From Pseudohalioglobus sediminis (GTDB taxonomy: Bacteria; Pseudomonadota; Gammaproteobacteria; Pseudomonadales; Halieaceae), in NCBI RefSeq assembly GCF_008370495.1, contig NZ_VTUX01000001.1:124001-188000 (forward strand): a DNA stretch of 64,000 nucleotides. The letters are read 5' to 3'. Below are positions 7,825 to 16,447 of this stretch, in pieces. Each line of letters starts with the position of its first letter. Position 1 is the stretch's first letter. Made by a program: the position numbers and the translations under genes. Under the pieces are notes generated by a model. It did not search any database. It saw nothing but the letters and a program-made list of their open reading frames with translations, and had not been told where the DNA came from.

Positions 7825-9318
7825 TCAGAGCATTACCCCCATATCCCAGGGGCAAAATTCCTCCTCACCATAGCCCATGGCCTCACTCCTTGAGCGCTCA
7901 CCGGAAGCCACGGCGATAATGCGCTCGAAAATACGCACACCCACCTCTTCCACCGACTCGGTGCCATCAAGAATGGTCCCGGCATTGATATCCATATCGT
8001 CGGGCATACGCTCATAAAGCGAAGTGCTACCGGCCAACTTGATCGACGGTGCCGGTTTGCAGCCAAAGGCGGAACCGCGGTCCGTGGTGAACACCATCAG
8101 GTTGGCGCCTCCGGCGACCTGTGCGGTGGCACCCACCGGGTCAAAGGCGGGGGCGTCCATGAACACCAGCCCCTTACCCGCTGCCACCGGCTCAGCATAC
8201 TGATATACCTCGTTGAGGTTGGTGGTGCCACCCTTGGCGATGGAGCCAAGCGACTTCTCGATAATCGTGGTGAGGCCGCCGGCCTTGTTGCCGGGGGAAG
8301 GATTGTTGTCGATGACCATGTTGTTTTTCGCCGTGAAAGCTTCCCACCACTTGATGCGGTCCACCAGTTTCTGGCCGACCTCCTCGCTGGCGGCGCGGGC
8401 GGTGAGCAGGTGCTCGGCGCCGTAACACTCGGTGGTCTCGGACAGTATCGCCGTGCCTCCCTGCCTGACCAGCAGGTCCACCGCATAGCCCAGCGCCGGG
8501 TTGCAGCTGATGCCGGATACGCCCGAGGAACCGCCGCACTGCATGGCGAGTTTGAGTTCAGCCAGGGGCACCGGCTCACGCTGCACCGCATTCACCTCGG
8601 GCAGCACTTCATCGATACGCGCGATCACCTTGTCCACCAGCTTCTGCGTGCCGCCCTCGGTCTGGATGGAATAGGAGTCGCCGGGGGCGCCGCCGAGCAC
8701 GTCGCCGAGGTTGGTGATTTCACAGCCAAGGCCGACCACGATGACGTGGGCAATATTGGGGTGGCGGGCATAACCCGCCAGAGCGCTCTTGAGTGCGTTG
8801 ATTCCGGGCAGCGGATGATCGAGCCCGCAGCCGCTCTTGTGCGTGAGTGCCAGTACCCCGTCCACGTTGGGGAACTCACCCAGTGCGTTGCGGTAGTGGT
8901 CGCCAATCATCTTTGCCGCCGTCGCCGAGCAATTGACGCTGGAGATTACGGCGATGTAGTTGCGCGTCGCCACCCGGCCATCGGCGCGTCGTATACCCAT
9001 GAAGGTGCGTTGGGGGGAGTCCGCTACGGTCGGCTTGGCGTCCCGGCAGAACGCGTAGTCGAGGTCGACGTGGCCCATCGCGAGGTTGTGGGAATGTACG
9101 TGTTCGCCCGGGCGGATATCCTGAACAGCAAAACCGATCACCTGGTTGTAGCGGATCACAGGAGCGCCACTGGCTATCGCGCGCCTGGCCACCTTGTGAC
9201 CGGCGGGGATGTCCGCGGTGGTCGTGACGGAATCCGTCAACGCTGTGCCGGCGGGAACATCTTCGCGCGCTATGAGCACGTCGTCGTTCGCGTGAAGTTG
9301 GATACACGGATTCATCAT
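7825..9318 (-). CDS. UxaA-family altronate dehydratase-like enzyme
   Basis: A 497-residue protein from the double ATG at 9313-9318. It has an N-terminal SAF domain (about 1-75: VLIAREDVPAGTAL ... VIRYNQVIGFAVQDIRPGEHVHSHN) and the large UxaA C-terminal domain with RTFMGIRRADGRVATRNYIAVISSVNCSATAA, LTHKSGCG, and QCGGSSGVSGISCNPALG. These cysteine and glycine segments match iron-dependent altronate or galactarate dehydratases, which make 2-keto-3-deoxy sugar acids. It is divergent from the GH88 gene, with the predicted AraC promoter between them. An uronate route with GH88 product breakdown is plausible. The exact sugar acid cannot be told. Confidence 0.88.
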   Translation of the reverse strand: MMNPCIQLHANDDVLIAREDVPAGTALTDSVTTTADIPAGHKVARRAIASGAPVIRYNQVIGFAVQDIRPGEHVHSHNLAMGHVDLDYAFCRDAKPTVADSPQRTFMGIRRADGRVATRNYIAVISSVNCSATAAKMIGDHYRNALGEFPNVDGVLALTHKSGCGLDHPLPGINALKSALAGYARHPNIAHVIVVGLGCEITNLGDVLGGAPGDSYSIQTEGGTQKLVDKVIARIDEVLPEVNAVQREPVPLAELKLAMQCGGSSGVSGISCNPALGYAVDLLVRQGGTAILSETTECYGAEHLLTARAASEEVGQKLVDRIKWWEAFTAKNNMVIDNNPSPGNKAGGLTTIIEKSLGSIAKGGTTNLNEVYQYAEPVAAGKGLVFMDAPAFDPVGATAQVAGGANLMVFTTDRGSAFGCKPAPSIKLAGSTSLYERMPDDMDINAGTILDGTESVEEVGVRIFERIIAVASGERSRSEAMGYGEEEFCPWDMGVML

Positions 9319-9540
9319 GGTGAGACCCCTGGGACGCAAGTGATTTAACCGAGGATTATAGCCGAGTCAGCAGGGCTGTTGTGTCGCCTGCACGACAATG
9401 CATAGCCTGTGCTGTTGGGCTTCGTGGCTGGGGCGGATTCAGTAGCCCGCATGTTGTGACGCGGGCCCTGCCCCCCGCAGCCGCCGGCGCCTGGACCCTG
9501 GCGGCGCTGCGTCAGCAGCGATGTCGTTAGCGGCAGAACC

Positions 9541-9610
9541 CTGTCCGCTCATATCAAGCAAGGACGTGCGATACGGCGCGATAATCAGGCCTCAAACATT
9601 CACACCGGAG
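9541..9610 (+). promoter_or_regulatory. Predicted AraC-dependent promoter, copy B
   Basis: The 20-base box at 9541-9560 is identical to that at 4298-4317. GATAAT follows at 9580-9585 as a -10 element, and CAAACATTCAC at 9593-9603 matches copy A, with nearly equal spacing (52 against 51 bases between starts). The next 15 bases contain GGAG and the ATG of the GH88 gene, so the untranslated leader is short. Confidence 0.7.
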
Positions 9611-9617
9611 AAGTCTG

Positions 9618-10772
9618 ATGGCCGATCGAGCAAACGCACTCAACCTGCTGTGCCAGCGCGTACTGAGCACCCGTGAACAAATAGGCGATGCCTGGGCACA
9701 CAATGCAGACCCTGAAACAGGCAAGTGGAATACCGTACCCACTGGCGACTGGGTCGATGGCCACTGGGTGGACATGCTGCGTATGACCGGGGAGTTGCTG
9801 GACCGCCCGGAGTTGATCGAAGAGGCGTTCAGCCGCACGGAAGCCATCAGGCACAAGCTGGAACTGGATGACATGTTCCGTGGGCACCGCTTTGCGTATT
9901 CAGCGGCACGTCTTTATGCAACAACCGGTGACCAGAATATGCGTACGCTGGCCCTGGCCGCAGCCTGGGCCATGCGCTCCAGTGCCAACAAGGGCAATGG
10001 CGCCATGCCGGTGGGCAGCCAGTGCCAGGTCCTGGGTGCTGTAGAGTTCACCGATGAGGTGGCTGCGGGCGCGCTTTCTCGCAACACTATCTGTGTCGAC
10101 AATGTGCACCCTGCCCTCATCCTGGACTGGTGGGCCTGGAAAGAAACCGGCGACGACACCTTCCTGATTGGAGCGGAGCGCATGCTCAAGGTCCTGGAAG
10201 AGCATTTTATTCGCGAAGACGGCTCCACCATCGAGAACATCATGTTCAACTGGGAAACCGGCGAACTGATCGCTGAACTGCCGACGCTGCTGGGCTACGC
10301 CGATGACTCATGCTGGACCCGTGGTCAATCCTGGGCCATCGCCGGCAACCTGTGGGCTTACGAGCACACCCGTAACACGCACTACCTGGCTGTGGCCGGC
10401 AAGCTGTTTGACTACTGGTGGGACCGGGTCGGTGCCGCTATCCCGCCCTGGGATTTCAATGATCCCAATCCCGACGCGCCGTTGGAGACCTCCTCCTCCG
10501 CCATCGTCTGTTCGGCACTGGCGCGCCTCGCCGTGCTGGATCCGCTGCCGGAAGAAGCCAGGCCCTTTGTCGATCGCCTCGAGCCGATGCTGGAAAGCCT
10601 GTGCCAACACCTGACCCCCATCGATGACCAGGACACTCGCCCCGTGGGCATGCTGCTCAACGGTTGCATGAACGGCAGGAAACACGTCGCCGAGAGAAAC
10701 GAACTGATCTGGGGAGACTTCTACCTGATGGAAGCGCTGTACTGCCTGGAGAAGAAGGGGCTGGCATCCTGA
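9618..10772 (+). CDS. Glycoside hydrolase family 88 protein (unsaturated uronyl hydrolase)
   Basis: A 384-residue protein without a signal peptide, so cytoplasmic. GH88-type features are GDWVDGHWVDMLRMTGEL near the N-terminus, DNVHPALILDWWAWKETGD (an aspartate at this place is catalytic in the family), SCWTRGQSWAIAGN, and the C-terminal ELIWGDFYLMEALYCL. Family enzymes hydrate the double bond of the 4,5-unsaturated uronic acid left by polysaccharide lyases, releasing a keto sugar acid. The gene is divergent from the UxaA-type gene, convergent with the AraC regulator gene, and has the strongest copy of the predicted AraC box. No polysaccharide lyase is seen in the window, so the oligosaccharide source is unknown. 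Confidence 0.85.
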   Translation: MADRANALNLLCQRVLSTREQIGDAWAHNADPETGKWNTVPTGDWVDGHWVDMLRMTGELLDRPELIEEAFSRTEAIRHKLELDDMFRGHRFAYSAARLYATTGDQNMRTLALAAAWAMRSSANKGNGAMPVGSQCQVLGAVEFTDEVAAGALSRNTICVDNVHPALILDWWAWKETGDDTFLIGAERMLKVLEEHFIREDGSTIENIMFNWETGELIAELPTLLGYADDSCWTRGQSWAIAGNLWAYEHTRNTHYLAVAGKLFDYWWDRVGAAIPPWDFNDPNPDAPLETSSSAIVCSALARLAVLDPLPEEARPFVDRLEPMLESLCQHLTPIDDQDTRPVGMLLNGCMNGRKHVAERNELIWGDFYLMEALYCLEKKGLAS

Positions 10773-10788
10773 CGGGTGCCGCTGCTCT

Positions 10789-11814
10789 CTAGACCGGTTC
10801 TGCTTTCGCCTGCCGGCGCCATTCGGCAGGCGAAAGATCATGTCGCGCCTTGAAGGCGTGGGAAAAACTGCTCAACTCACTGAAGCCGAGAATGTCCGCC
10901 ACCGTGGTCAGCGGCAGCTCGGAATCCTGCAAATAGCGCTCCGCCATATCCAGCCTCACCTCGGCTTTCAGCTCGCGAAAAGTGACGCCGTGGCGGCTCA
11001 GTTCCCGCTGCAGCGTCTTGGGATGCATTGACATCATCTCCGCAATGCCCGTTTGTGTGCACTGCGCCGTGTGCACACGCTGCTCAATCAACAACTTCAC
11101 CTTGGAACAGAAGTCTTCCTGCTGCGCGTAGTCTTCCTCCAGCGCCTGGATCTGCCTGCTGAGTTGACCGTAAAGACTGCTGTTGCGCTTGTGCAGGTCA
11201 CCGGCGAGGTCCGAGGCCGGGAAATCGATAAGATTGAACTCCCGGTTGAATTCAACCTTGACGCCGAAAAACCGGTCATAGAGTTGGCTGTCTGCGGGCG
11301 CGGGGTGAATAAAGCCCACGGCAGAGGGCCGCCAACTCTGGCCACAGAGGGCTTTCAGGCCAGCGAACATCGAACAGGTACTGTACACGGCCCATTGGAA
11401 GGTCGGTACGTCGCTGGGCACCCTGTCCACCCGGGTCAGCATGGCATGATTGCCCTTCACATCCAGCTGCCAGAGAATACCGCGATTGTGCAGGTGCAGG
11501 TGCTCGGTGGCCGCTTTCAGCGCCTGCTCCACGCTGGGGCAGTGCGAGATCAATGGCCACAGCAGCCCCACCTGGAACACTTTCCTGCGTGCGCCCAGCA
11601 ACAGGCCGAAGTCGCTGCGGCCCAGTTCCCGGGCCGCCGTATCCAGCAAGGCGGACACGTTGGCACAGGGCACCATGTGGTCGGGGTTCGACATGAGCGC
11701 TTCCGTCAGTTCCACGCGGCGGTACATCCGGCTGGGGTTGCCCCCGAGCTCCCTGACCAGGTCATCGAAACCCGCCAGCACTTCACTGCGAACCAGATAG
11801 CTCTCTCTACTCAT
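10789..11814 (-). CDS. AraC-family transcriptional regulator
   Basis: A 341-residue protein from the ATG at 11812-11814. The open frame extends further upstream, but that part is not protein-like and lies over the predicted promoter. The N-terminal part (about 20-200) is an arabinose-binding-like domain of the OruR/ArgR type (LLDTAARELGRSDFGLLLGARRKVFQVGLLWPLISHC). The C-terminus has two AraC helix-turn-helices: TGIAEMMSMHPKTLQREL and TTVADILGFSELSSFSHAFKARH, then SPAEWRR. The gene lies between the GH88 and porin genes, and diverges from the porin. Three copies of one box in the area make it the probable activator of the permease, GH88 and porin genes. Confidence 0.9.
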   Translation of the reverse strand: MSRESYLVRSEVLAGFDDLVRELGGNPSRMYRRVELTEALMSNPDHMVPCANVSALLDTAARELGRSDFGLLLGARRKVFQVGLLWPLISHCPSVEQALKAATEHLHLHNRGILWQLDVKGNHAMLTRVDRVPSDVPTFQWAVYSTCSMFAGLKALCGQSWRPSAVGFIHPAPADSQLYDRFFGVKVEFNREFNLIDFPASDLAGDLHKRNSSLYGQLSRQIQALEEDYAQQEDFCSKVKLLIEQRVHTAQCTQTGIAEMMSMHPKTLQRELSRHGVTFRELKAEVRLDMAERYLQDSELPLTTVADILGFSELSSFSHAFKARHDLSPAEWRRQAKAEPV

Positions 11815-11880
11815 AGCTCTCGCGACTACCCATAAGTTGGACGTGTCTGGCGAAAGATTACTACAAAGCGCATCGATTTT

Positions 11881-11923
11881 TTGTCCACTCACAACAAGCG
11901 AATGCAGGCGGTAGCGTGATATT
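11881..11923 (+). promoter_or_regulatory. Predicted AraC box, diverged copy C, between araC-type and porin genes
   Basis: TTGTCCACTCACAACAAGCG (11881-11900) matches the 20-base box of copies A and B at 15 positions without gaps, and GATATT follows 18-23 bases later as a -10-like hexamer. It reads toward the porin gene and lies 67-86 bp upstream of the regulator's start, so it could also serve autoregulation. The remaining leader to the porin start, about 235 bases, shows no clear gene. Confidence 0.5.
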
Positions 11924-12158
11924 GCATTGGCCGTCAGGCAAGTTTGTTTATTGTCCTTACGAACCGTACCGCTATGGCAAGGCAAAAAAACGCAGGGGAA
12001 CTGCGAAAAATGTCGGAAATTTCGCCATCGTGGTGGCACTGAAACTGGAATCGTATATGGTTGATTTGGTTTTTCTACGCAACCCCCTTCAGAAAGCTGT
12101 ACCCAGGATGGCAAGACATAGAGACGCTCGGCATATTCACCGACAGGCCCCACTAAAA

Positions 12159-13664
12159 ATGCGCAAACATGCACTGAAACCGGCAGCCACCCTCATGGCA
12201 TTGGTGGCGAGCTTATCCGCTCCGGCCTATAGCCAGACCATGAGCCTCGAGGAGATGCAGGCGGAACTGCAAGCCATGCAGGTAAAGATGCGGGAAATGC
12301 AGGCCATGCAGGTCAAGATGGAGGCGATGCAGCGGGAACTGGATTTGCTGCGGCAGCGGGACGCCAACCGGGAGACCAAATCGGACACGCAGGTCGCAAG
12401 TAGCCACGATACAGGCACTGAGACTGCCCCGGGCAGCGAGATCGAGGACAGTGAGCAAGCCCGGGATGCTGCCGAATTCATCGGGGCAGATACCGAGGAG
12501 ATTCTCGCCACTATGCCAATGGCCGCCATGGGTCGCGGTGAGCGCCTCAATGATCCCGATTTTGTGAAATCCGCCCCCCTGTTCGGCTCGGATTTCAGGT
12601 TTTCCATCGGCGGCTATGCCAAAACAGACCTGATTTTCGACTTTGACGGCGTGGGCGACCCCTACCAGTTTGTGCTCGGAGAAATCCCGGTAAACGATTC
12701 ACCCCAGGGCGGCAGTTACAGCAAACTACACATCCGGGAGAGCCGTACCCACCTGGAAATTCGCAACGTAAACTCTCCTCACAAGACTGACAAGTTTTTC
12801 CTTGAGTTCGACTTTTACGACGGCAAAGACAGCACCAATTTCCGCTTGCGTCACGCCTACATGCAATTCGGCCAATTCCTGGCGGGGCGCACCTGGAGCA
12901 TTATCACCGAACTGCGCGCCCTGCCCCTGATTCTGGATTTCGCTGCCGGCGACGCGATACTGGGTGGCCGCTCGGAACAGATCAAGTGGGACGGCGACAA
13001 GATCTTCGGCGCCGTCGACTGGGCTATCGGCCTTGAAGCCTACGACGATACGCGCATCGTCACGCCGGACACACTCGAGGGTCGCGGCCTGGCCCGTGCC
13101 AATGCACCCCGCCTGTCGGGCGGTCTCAGCTATCCCTGGGATCATGGCGTAGTCAGCGTGGGGGCAGCGCTCAATGAAGTACGCTTCGACGGCAAGCACG
13201 GCCGCGATGACGCGTCGGAACTGGGCTGGACCACGGTGGTGGGTTCGAGAGTCTATCTCAACCCGGACAACACGCACTTCGTCGGCTTCAACGCCGGTTA
13301 TACTCACGGCACGGTGGCAGACATCATCGCTTTCGCCAATGCCGGCACACCCAACGCAGCCCTGGATGAAGACGGGGACCTTGACCTGGCCACGGGGTGG
13401 AACGCGAGCATGGGTCTATACCTGGACCTGCCGGGTAAGTTTTCCTCCAACCTGCACTTTGCCTATACCAGACTCGAGGAAATTCCGGACCTGTTTGAGG
13501 CGGATGAGATGGCCAAAGCCTGGGCAGCGCACGCCAACCTGATCTACGACTTCGATCCGCGTTTTCGAATAGGCTTGGAATACATGTGGGGCGAGAAGGA
13601 AATCGTTTCAGGCGATGACGGCGATGCGTCTCGCCTGCAGTTCAGCACCTTCTATTACTATTAA
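12159..13664 (+). CDS. DcaP-like trimeric outer-membrane porin
   Basis: A 501-residue protein from the ATG at 12159, chosen because a clean signal peptide begins there (MRKHALKPAATLMALVASL, cleaved after AYS). A longer frame upstream lacks sense. Residues about 27-70 form a methionine- and glutamine-rich coiled coil (EMQAELQAMQVKM), as in DcaP porins where it forms a periplasmic bundle. The barrel follows, with SIGGYAKTDLIFDFDG, a shared porin region with RESRTHLEIR, and FGQFLAGRTWS, and it ends in aromatic YYY. DcaP porins let negatively charged small molecules cross the outer membrane, which suits a sugar-acid module. Confidence 0.85.
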   Translation: MRKHALKPAATLMALVASLSAPAYSQTMSLEEMQAELQAMQVKMREMQAMQVKMEAMQRELDLLRQRDANRETKSDTQVASSHDTGTETAPGSEIEDSEQARDAAEFIGADTEEILATMPMAAMGRGERLNDPDFVKSAPLFGSDFRFSIGGYAKTDLIFDFDGVGDPYQFVLGEIPVNDSPQGGSYSKLHIRESRTHLEIRNVNSPHKTDKFFLEFDFYDGKDSTNFRLRHAYMQFGQFLAGRTWSIITELRALPLILDFAAGDAILGGRSEQIKWDGDKIFGAVDWAIGLEAYDDTRIVTPDTLEGRGLARANAPRLSGGLSYPWDHGVVSVGAALNEVRFDGKHGRDDASELGWTTVVGSRVYLNPDNTHFVGFNAGYTHGTVADIIAFANAGTPNAALDEDGDLDLATGWNASMGLYLDLPGKFSSNLHFAYTRLEEIPDLFEADEMAKAWAAHANLIYDFDPRFRIGLEYMWGEKEIVSGDDGDASRLQFSTFYYY

Positions 13665-13689
13665 TCACTAATTCAGGTTCACGAAAAAC

Positions 13690-14595
13690 ATGTCGACTCT
13701 ACAAGAACGCTTCAAACTTGCGATTGCACTGCCGGCAGGACTGATTTTTTCCTGCCTGGCCCTGCCCGCAATGGGCGAAGAAGTGACAAGCGGAGATGCA
13801 CTGGCCAGGGAATTGTCCAATCCCAACACGTCCCTCGGGAGCCTGAATTTCAACCTTGATTACACCAACTACAAGGGCGACGTGCCGGGCGCGGATAACC
13901 AGGAAGCCTACCGACTCAGCTTCCAACCGGTGTTTCCCTACCCGCTGGCAGAGGGAGTCAACCTGTTCGCTCGCCCAAATATCCCGGTATTGTACAAACA
14001 GCCCGTGCCGCACATCGGCGACTCGGATATCGCACCACCTGGCGGCGATGTCGGCATCGAATCGGGGCTATTCCGCAACTCAGATGTCGAACTCGGCGAT
14101 ATCGGTTTCGACGTGGCCGTTGGCAAAACCTTCCCCAGCAAAACGGTCCTGGTAGGTGGCGTGGTGGGCACACTGGATACCGCAACGGATGATGCGGTCG
14201 GCCTGGGCCAGACCCTGCTGGGCCCCGAAGCGCTGATCGCCCAGATATTCGACTGGGGCGTTCTGGGCGTGCTGGTCACCCACCAGTGGGACGTTGCCGG
14301 GGACGATGACTTTGATACCAGCATTACTGCCGGCCAGTACTTTTACACCATCAATCTGGGCGGTGGCTGGCAGATCCAGGGATCGCCCACCTTCAGTTAC
14401 AACCATGAAGCCGCTGACGGTGACGAGAAATGGACGCTACCTATCGGCACCGGCATTACCAGGGTCACAAGGATTGGCAAGACTCCCTGGAGATTCGCGG
14501 TGCAATATTGGCACTACGTGAAGCAATCAGACGCCCTGGGGCCCGACTTCCAGATTCGCTTCACCTTTGGGCCGGTGGTGCCACTGCCATGGTAA
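13690..14595 (+). CDS. Outer-membrane beta-barrel protein, phenol-degradation/transporter-like
   Basis: A 301-residue protein with a signal peptide (to about residue 29, ending AMGEE). The rest is a series of amphipathic strands that alternate with short loops (SLNFNLDYTNYKGD, RLSFQPVFPYPLAEGVNLFARPNIPV, FRFAV-like strands near the end) and finishes in PLPW. This resembles the MetA-pathway/SphA-like barrel family, often annotated only as 'transporter'. It begins 25 bp after the porin stop on the same strand, so the two probably form one transcript and may import the same class of compound. No strong ribosome binding site is visible before the ATG. Function is inferred from fold and neighbours. 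Confidence 0.65.
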   Translation: MSTLQERFKLAIALPAGLIFSCLALPAMGEEVTSGDALARELSNPNTSLGSLNFNLDYTNYKGDVPGADNQEAYRLSFQPVFPYPLAEGVNLFARPNIPVLYKQPVPHIGDSDIAPPGGDVGIESGLFRNSDVELGDIGFDVAVGKTFPSKTVLVGGVVGTLDTATDDAVGLGQTLLGPEALIAQIFDWGVLGVLVTHQWDVAGDDDFDTSITAGQYFYTINLGGGWQIQGSPTFSYNHEAADGDEKWTLPIGTGITRVTRIGKTPWRFAVQYWHYVKQSDALGPDFQIRFTFGPVVPLPW

Positions 14596-14810
14596 GCCCT
14601 GACCTCTCAACATGGACTACAATGCCTAGATGCGGATGAACGACACTCCACCTATGAACCCGGGGTCCGAGGCGATCCCGCGCAACGCACTACCCTCTCT
14701 CACCATAGAGGTTGACGCGGTTGTGCCAAGGAAATCAACGGAAAACGCCACGCCTCACACCGGCACAATGCCTTGCACCACACTAACAACACGATGAATA
14801 GGGAAATGTT

Positions 14811-16166
14811 ATGAAACAGATATTGACGAAAGCGGCGATTTTCTCCGCCGTTCTGGTCGGCGCAACGGGCGGCACCGCCAATGCCCAGGAAGGCGCCTTT
14901 GGCTACGGCGTCAAACACGATCACGTGGTGATCCGCGACGCCAGGGTTTTCAGCGGCTGTTCAAAGCAACTCGCCGACGCTGATGTGCTCGTGTCGGGGA
15001 ATATGATCACGCGCATCGCGCCCGATCTGCAAGCGCCCGAGGGTGCCGTGGAGATCAATGGTGAGGGTCACACGCTGATTCCCGGCCTGATCGACGCACA
15101 CTGGCACGGCATGTATGCCACCGCCACCATCGGCGAGATGATGACCACCAACGAGGGCCACTGGAACCTGAAGACGTCGATCGCGCAGCGCGATGCGCTG
15201 TACCGTGGTTTCACCACCGTGCGCGATACCGCCGGCCCCATGTTCGACATCGCCACCGCGACGGATACGGGAATAATCGTGGGCCCGCGAGTCTACCCCT
15301 CCGGTCCGGCAATCTCACAGACCGCGGGACATATGGACTTCCGCATGACCCGGGACGTGCCCGCCACGCCTGACAACCTGCACCCTTTCGAGAAAATGCG
15401 CCAGTTCTACATCGCCGACGGCATACCGGAGGTGCTAAGGCGCGTGCGCGAAAACCTGATGCTGGGCGCGACCCAGATCAAGTTGATGGCCGGCGGTGGG
15501 GTCACTTCCTCCTACGACCCGATTCACACCAAGCAGTTCACCCTGGACGAACTGAAGGCTGCCGTGGAAGCGGCGGACAACTGGGGCACCTATGTACTGA
15601 CCCACGCCATCAATAACGAGGCGGTTGGCCACTCCATCGACGCCGGGGTGAAGAGCATCGAGCACGGCCATATGTCCACCGTGGAAAACCTCAAGCGCAT
15701 GAAGAAAGAAGGTGTCTGGTTGAGCATGCAGCCCTTCATGGACGACGAGGACGCACCCGCGCTCAACGAATTCCAGAAAGCCAAGTACAAGTTTGTCACC
15801 GACGGTACGGATTTCGTCTACACCAACGCCAAGAAACTGGGCCTGAAGATCGCCTTCGGCACCGACACCCTGTTCAGCGCCGACCTGGCCAAGCGCCAGG
15901 GTGCGCAACTGGCGAAGTTGCAGAAGTGGTTCACCCCGTTTGAGGCGCTGAAGATGGCCACCTGCGACAACGCCGAATTGATGGCGATGTCCGGCAAACT
16001 CAACCCCTACCCCGAGGGCCCGCTGGGTGTGATCGACGAGGGCGCCTACGCAGACATGATCCTGGTAGACGGCAATCCGCTGGAGAACCTGGACCTGGTC
16101 AGCGACCCGGAGAACAACTTCAAGCTGATCATGAAGGACGGCACGATCTACAAGAACACACTGTAG
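14811..16166 (+). CDS. Secreted metal-dependent amidohydrolase
   Basis: A 451-residue protein with a signal peptide (about 1-26, ending ANAQ). The amidohydrolase metal ligands are visible: HWH in LIDAHWHGMYA, a lysine in QIKLMAGGG, histidines in LTHAIN and IEHGH, and the aspartate in AFGTDTL. The pattern is that of the imidazolonepropionase-like/Xaa-Pro dipeptidase group that hydrolyses amide or N-acyl bonds in the periplasm. AGGGAAAT precedes the ATG. It lies 215 bp after the barrel gene on the same strand, and a predicted terminator follows at 16352-16377. The substrate is unknown. Confidence 0.88.
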   Translation: MKQILTKAAIFSAVLVGATGGTANAQEGAFGYGVKHDHVVIRDARVFSGCSKQLADADVLVSGNMITRIAPDLQAPEGAVEINGEGHTLIPGLIDAHWHGMYATATIGEMMTTNEGHWNLKTSIAQRDALYRGFTTVRDTAGPMFDIATATDTGIIVGPRVYPSGPAISQTAGHMDFRMTRDVPATPDNLHPFEKMRQFYIADGIPEVLRRVRENLMLGATQIKLMAGGGVTSSYDPIHTKQFTLDELKAAVEAADNWGTYVLTHAINNEAVGHSIDAGVKSIEHGHMSTVENLKRMKKEGVWLSMQPFMDDEDAPALNEFQKAKYKFVTDGTDFVYTNAKKLGLKIAFGTDTLFSADLAKRQGAQLAKLQKWFTPFEALKMATCDNAELMAMSGKLNPYPEGPLGVIDEGAYADMILVDGNPLENLDLVSDPENNFKLIMKDGTIYKNTL

Positions 16167-16189
16167 ACATGGCAGCTTCGCTGGAGTCG

Positions 16190-16377
16190 GTGCCGCCTGG
16201 CAGCAGTTGTGAGTGCATACGGCTCAGTCTGCTGCCAGCCGGGTGCAAGCCCGGCCCGCTCCACAATTCAGCCGCAGTGGCCCGCTAAGCCACTCGCATC
16301 AAATACGCACGGAGCGCACAGTCAGTGTGCTGCCGTGCACCTTGAAGCACCGCCCGGCAGCACAACCGGGCTTTTCT
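16190..16377 (+). ncRNA. Candidate structured RNA or long 3' untranslated region
   Basis: This non-coding stretch holds four hairpins in a row: CTGGCAGCAG with its complement (16197-16206 and 16229-16238), GCCGGG/CCCGGC (16238-16255), AGTGGC/GCCACT (16276-16294) and GCACA/TGTGC (16316-16330). It ends in an intrinsic terminator at 16352-16377. TGGAG at 16182-16186 can pair with CTCCA near 16259, closing the first two hairpins in a tRNA-like outline, but there is no standard T-loop or anticodon arm. It may be a small RNA released from the 3' end of the amidohydrolase transcript or an independent RNA. I do not recognise a known family. Confidence 0.35.
16352..16377 (+). terminator. Intrinsic terminator
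   Basis: GCCCGG, an 8-base loop, CCGGGC, then TTTTCTT. It ends transcription of the amidohydrolase gene and the structured stretch, before the convergent metalloprotease-like gene. Confidence 0.75.
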
Positions 16378-16447
16378 TACTCACTTCACGGGCCGCCGAT
16401 TCTGGTCCCGGCTTTGGTGAAAAACCGGAAAGGCGCTGTAGCAAGCG

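Noticed and set aside
16197-16262. Possible tRNA gene
   Set aside because: An acceptor-like pairing and a T-arm-like hairpin exist, but the loop lacks TTCRA, there is no CCA or standard anticodon arm, and a long 10-bp hairpin replaces it.
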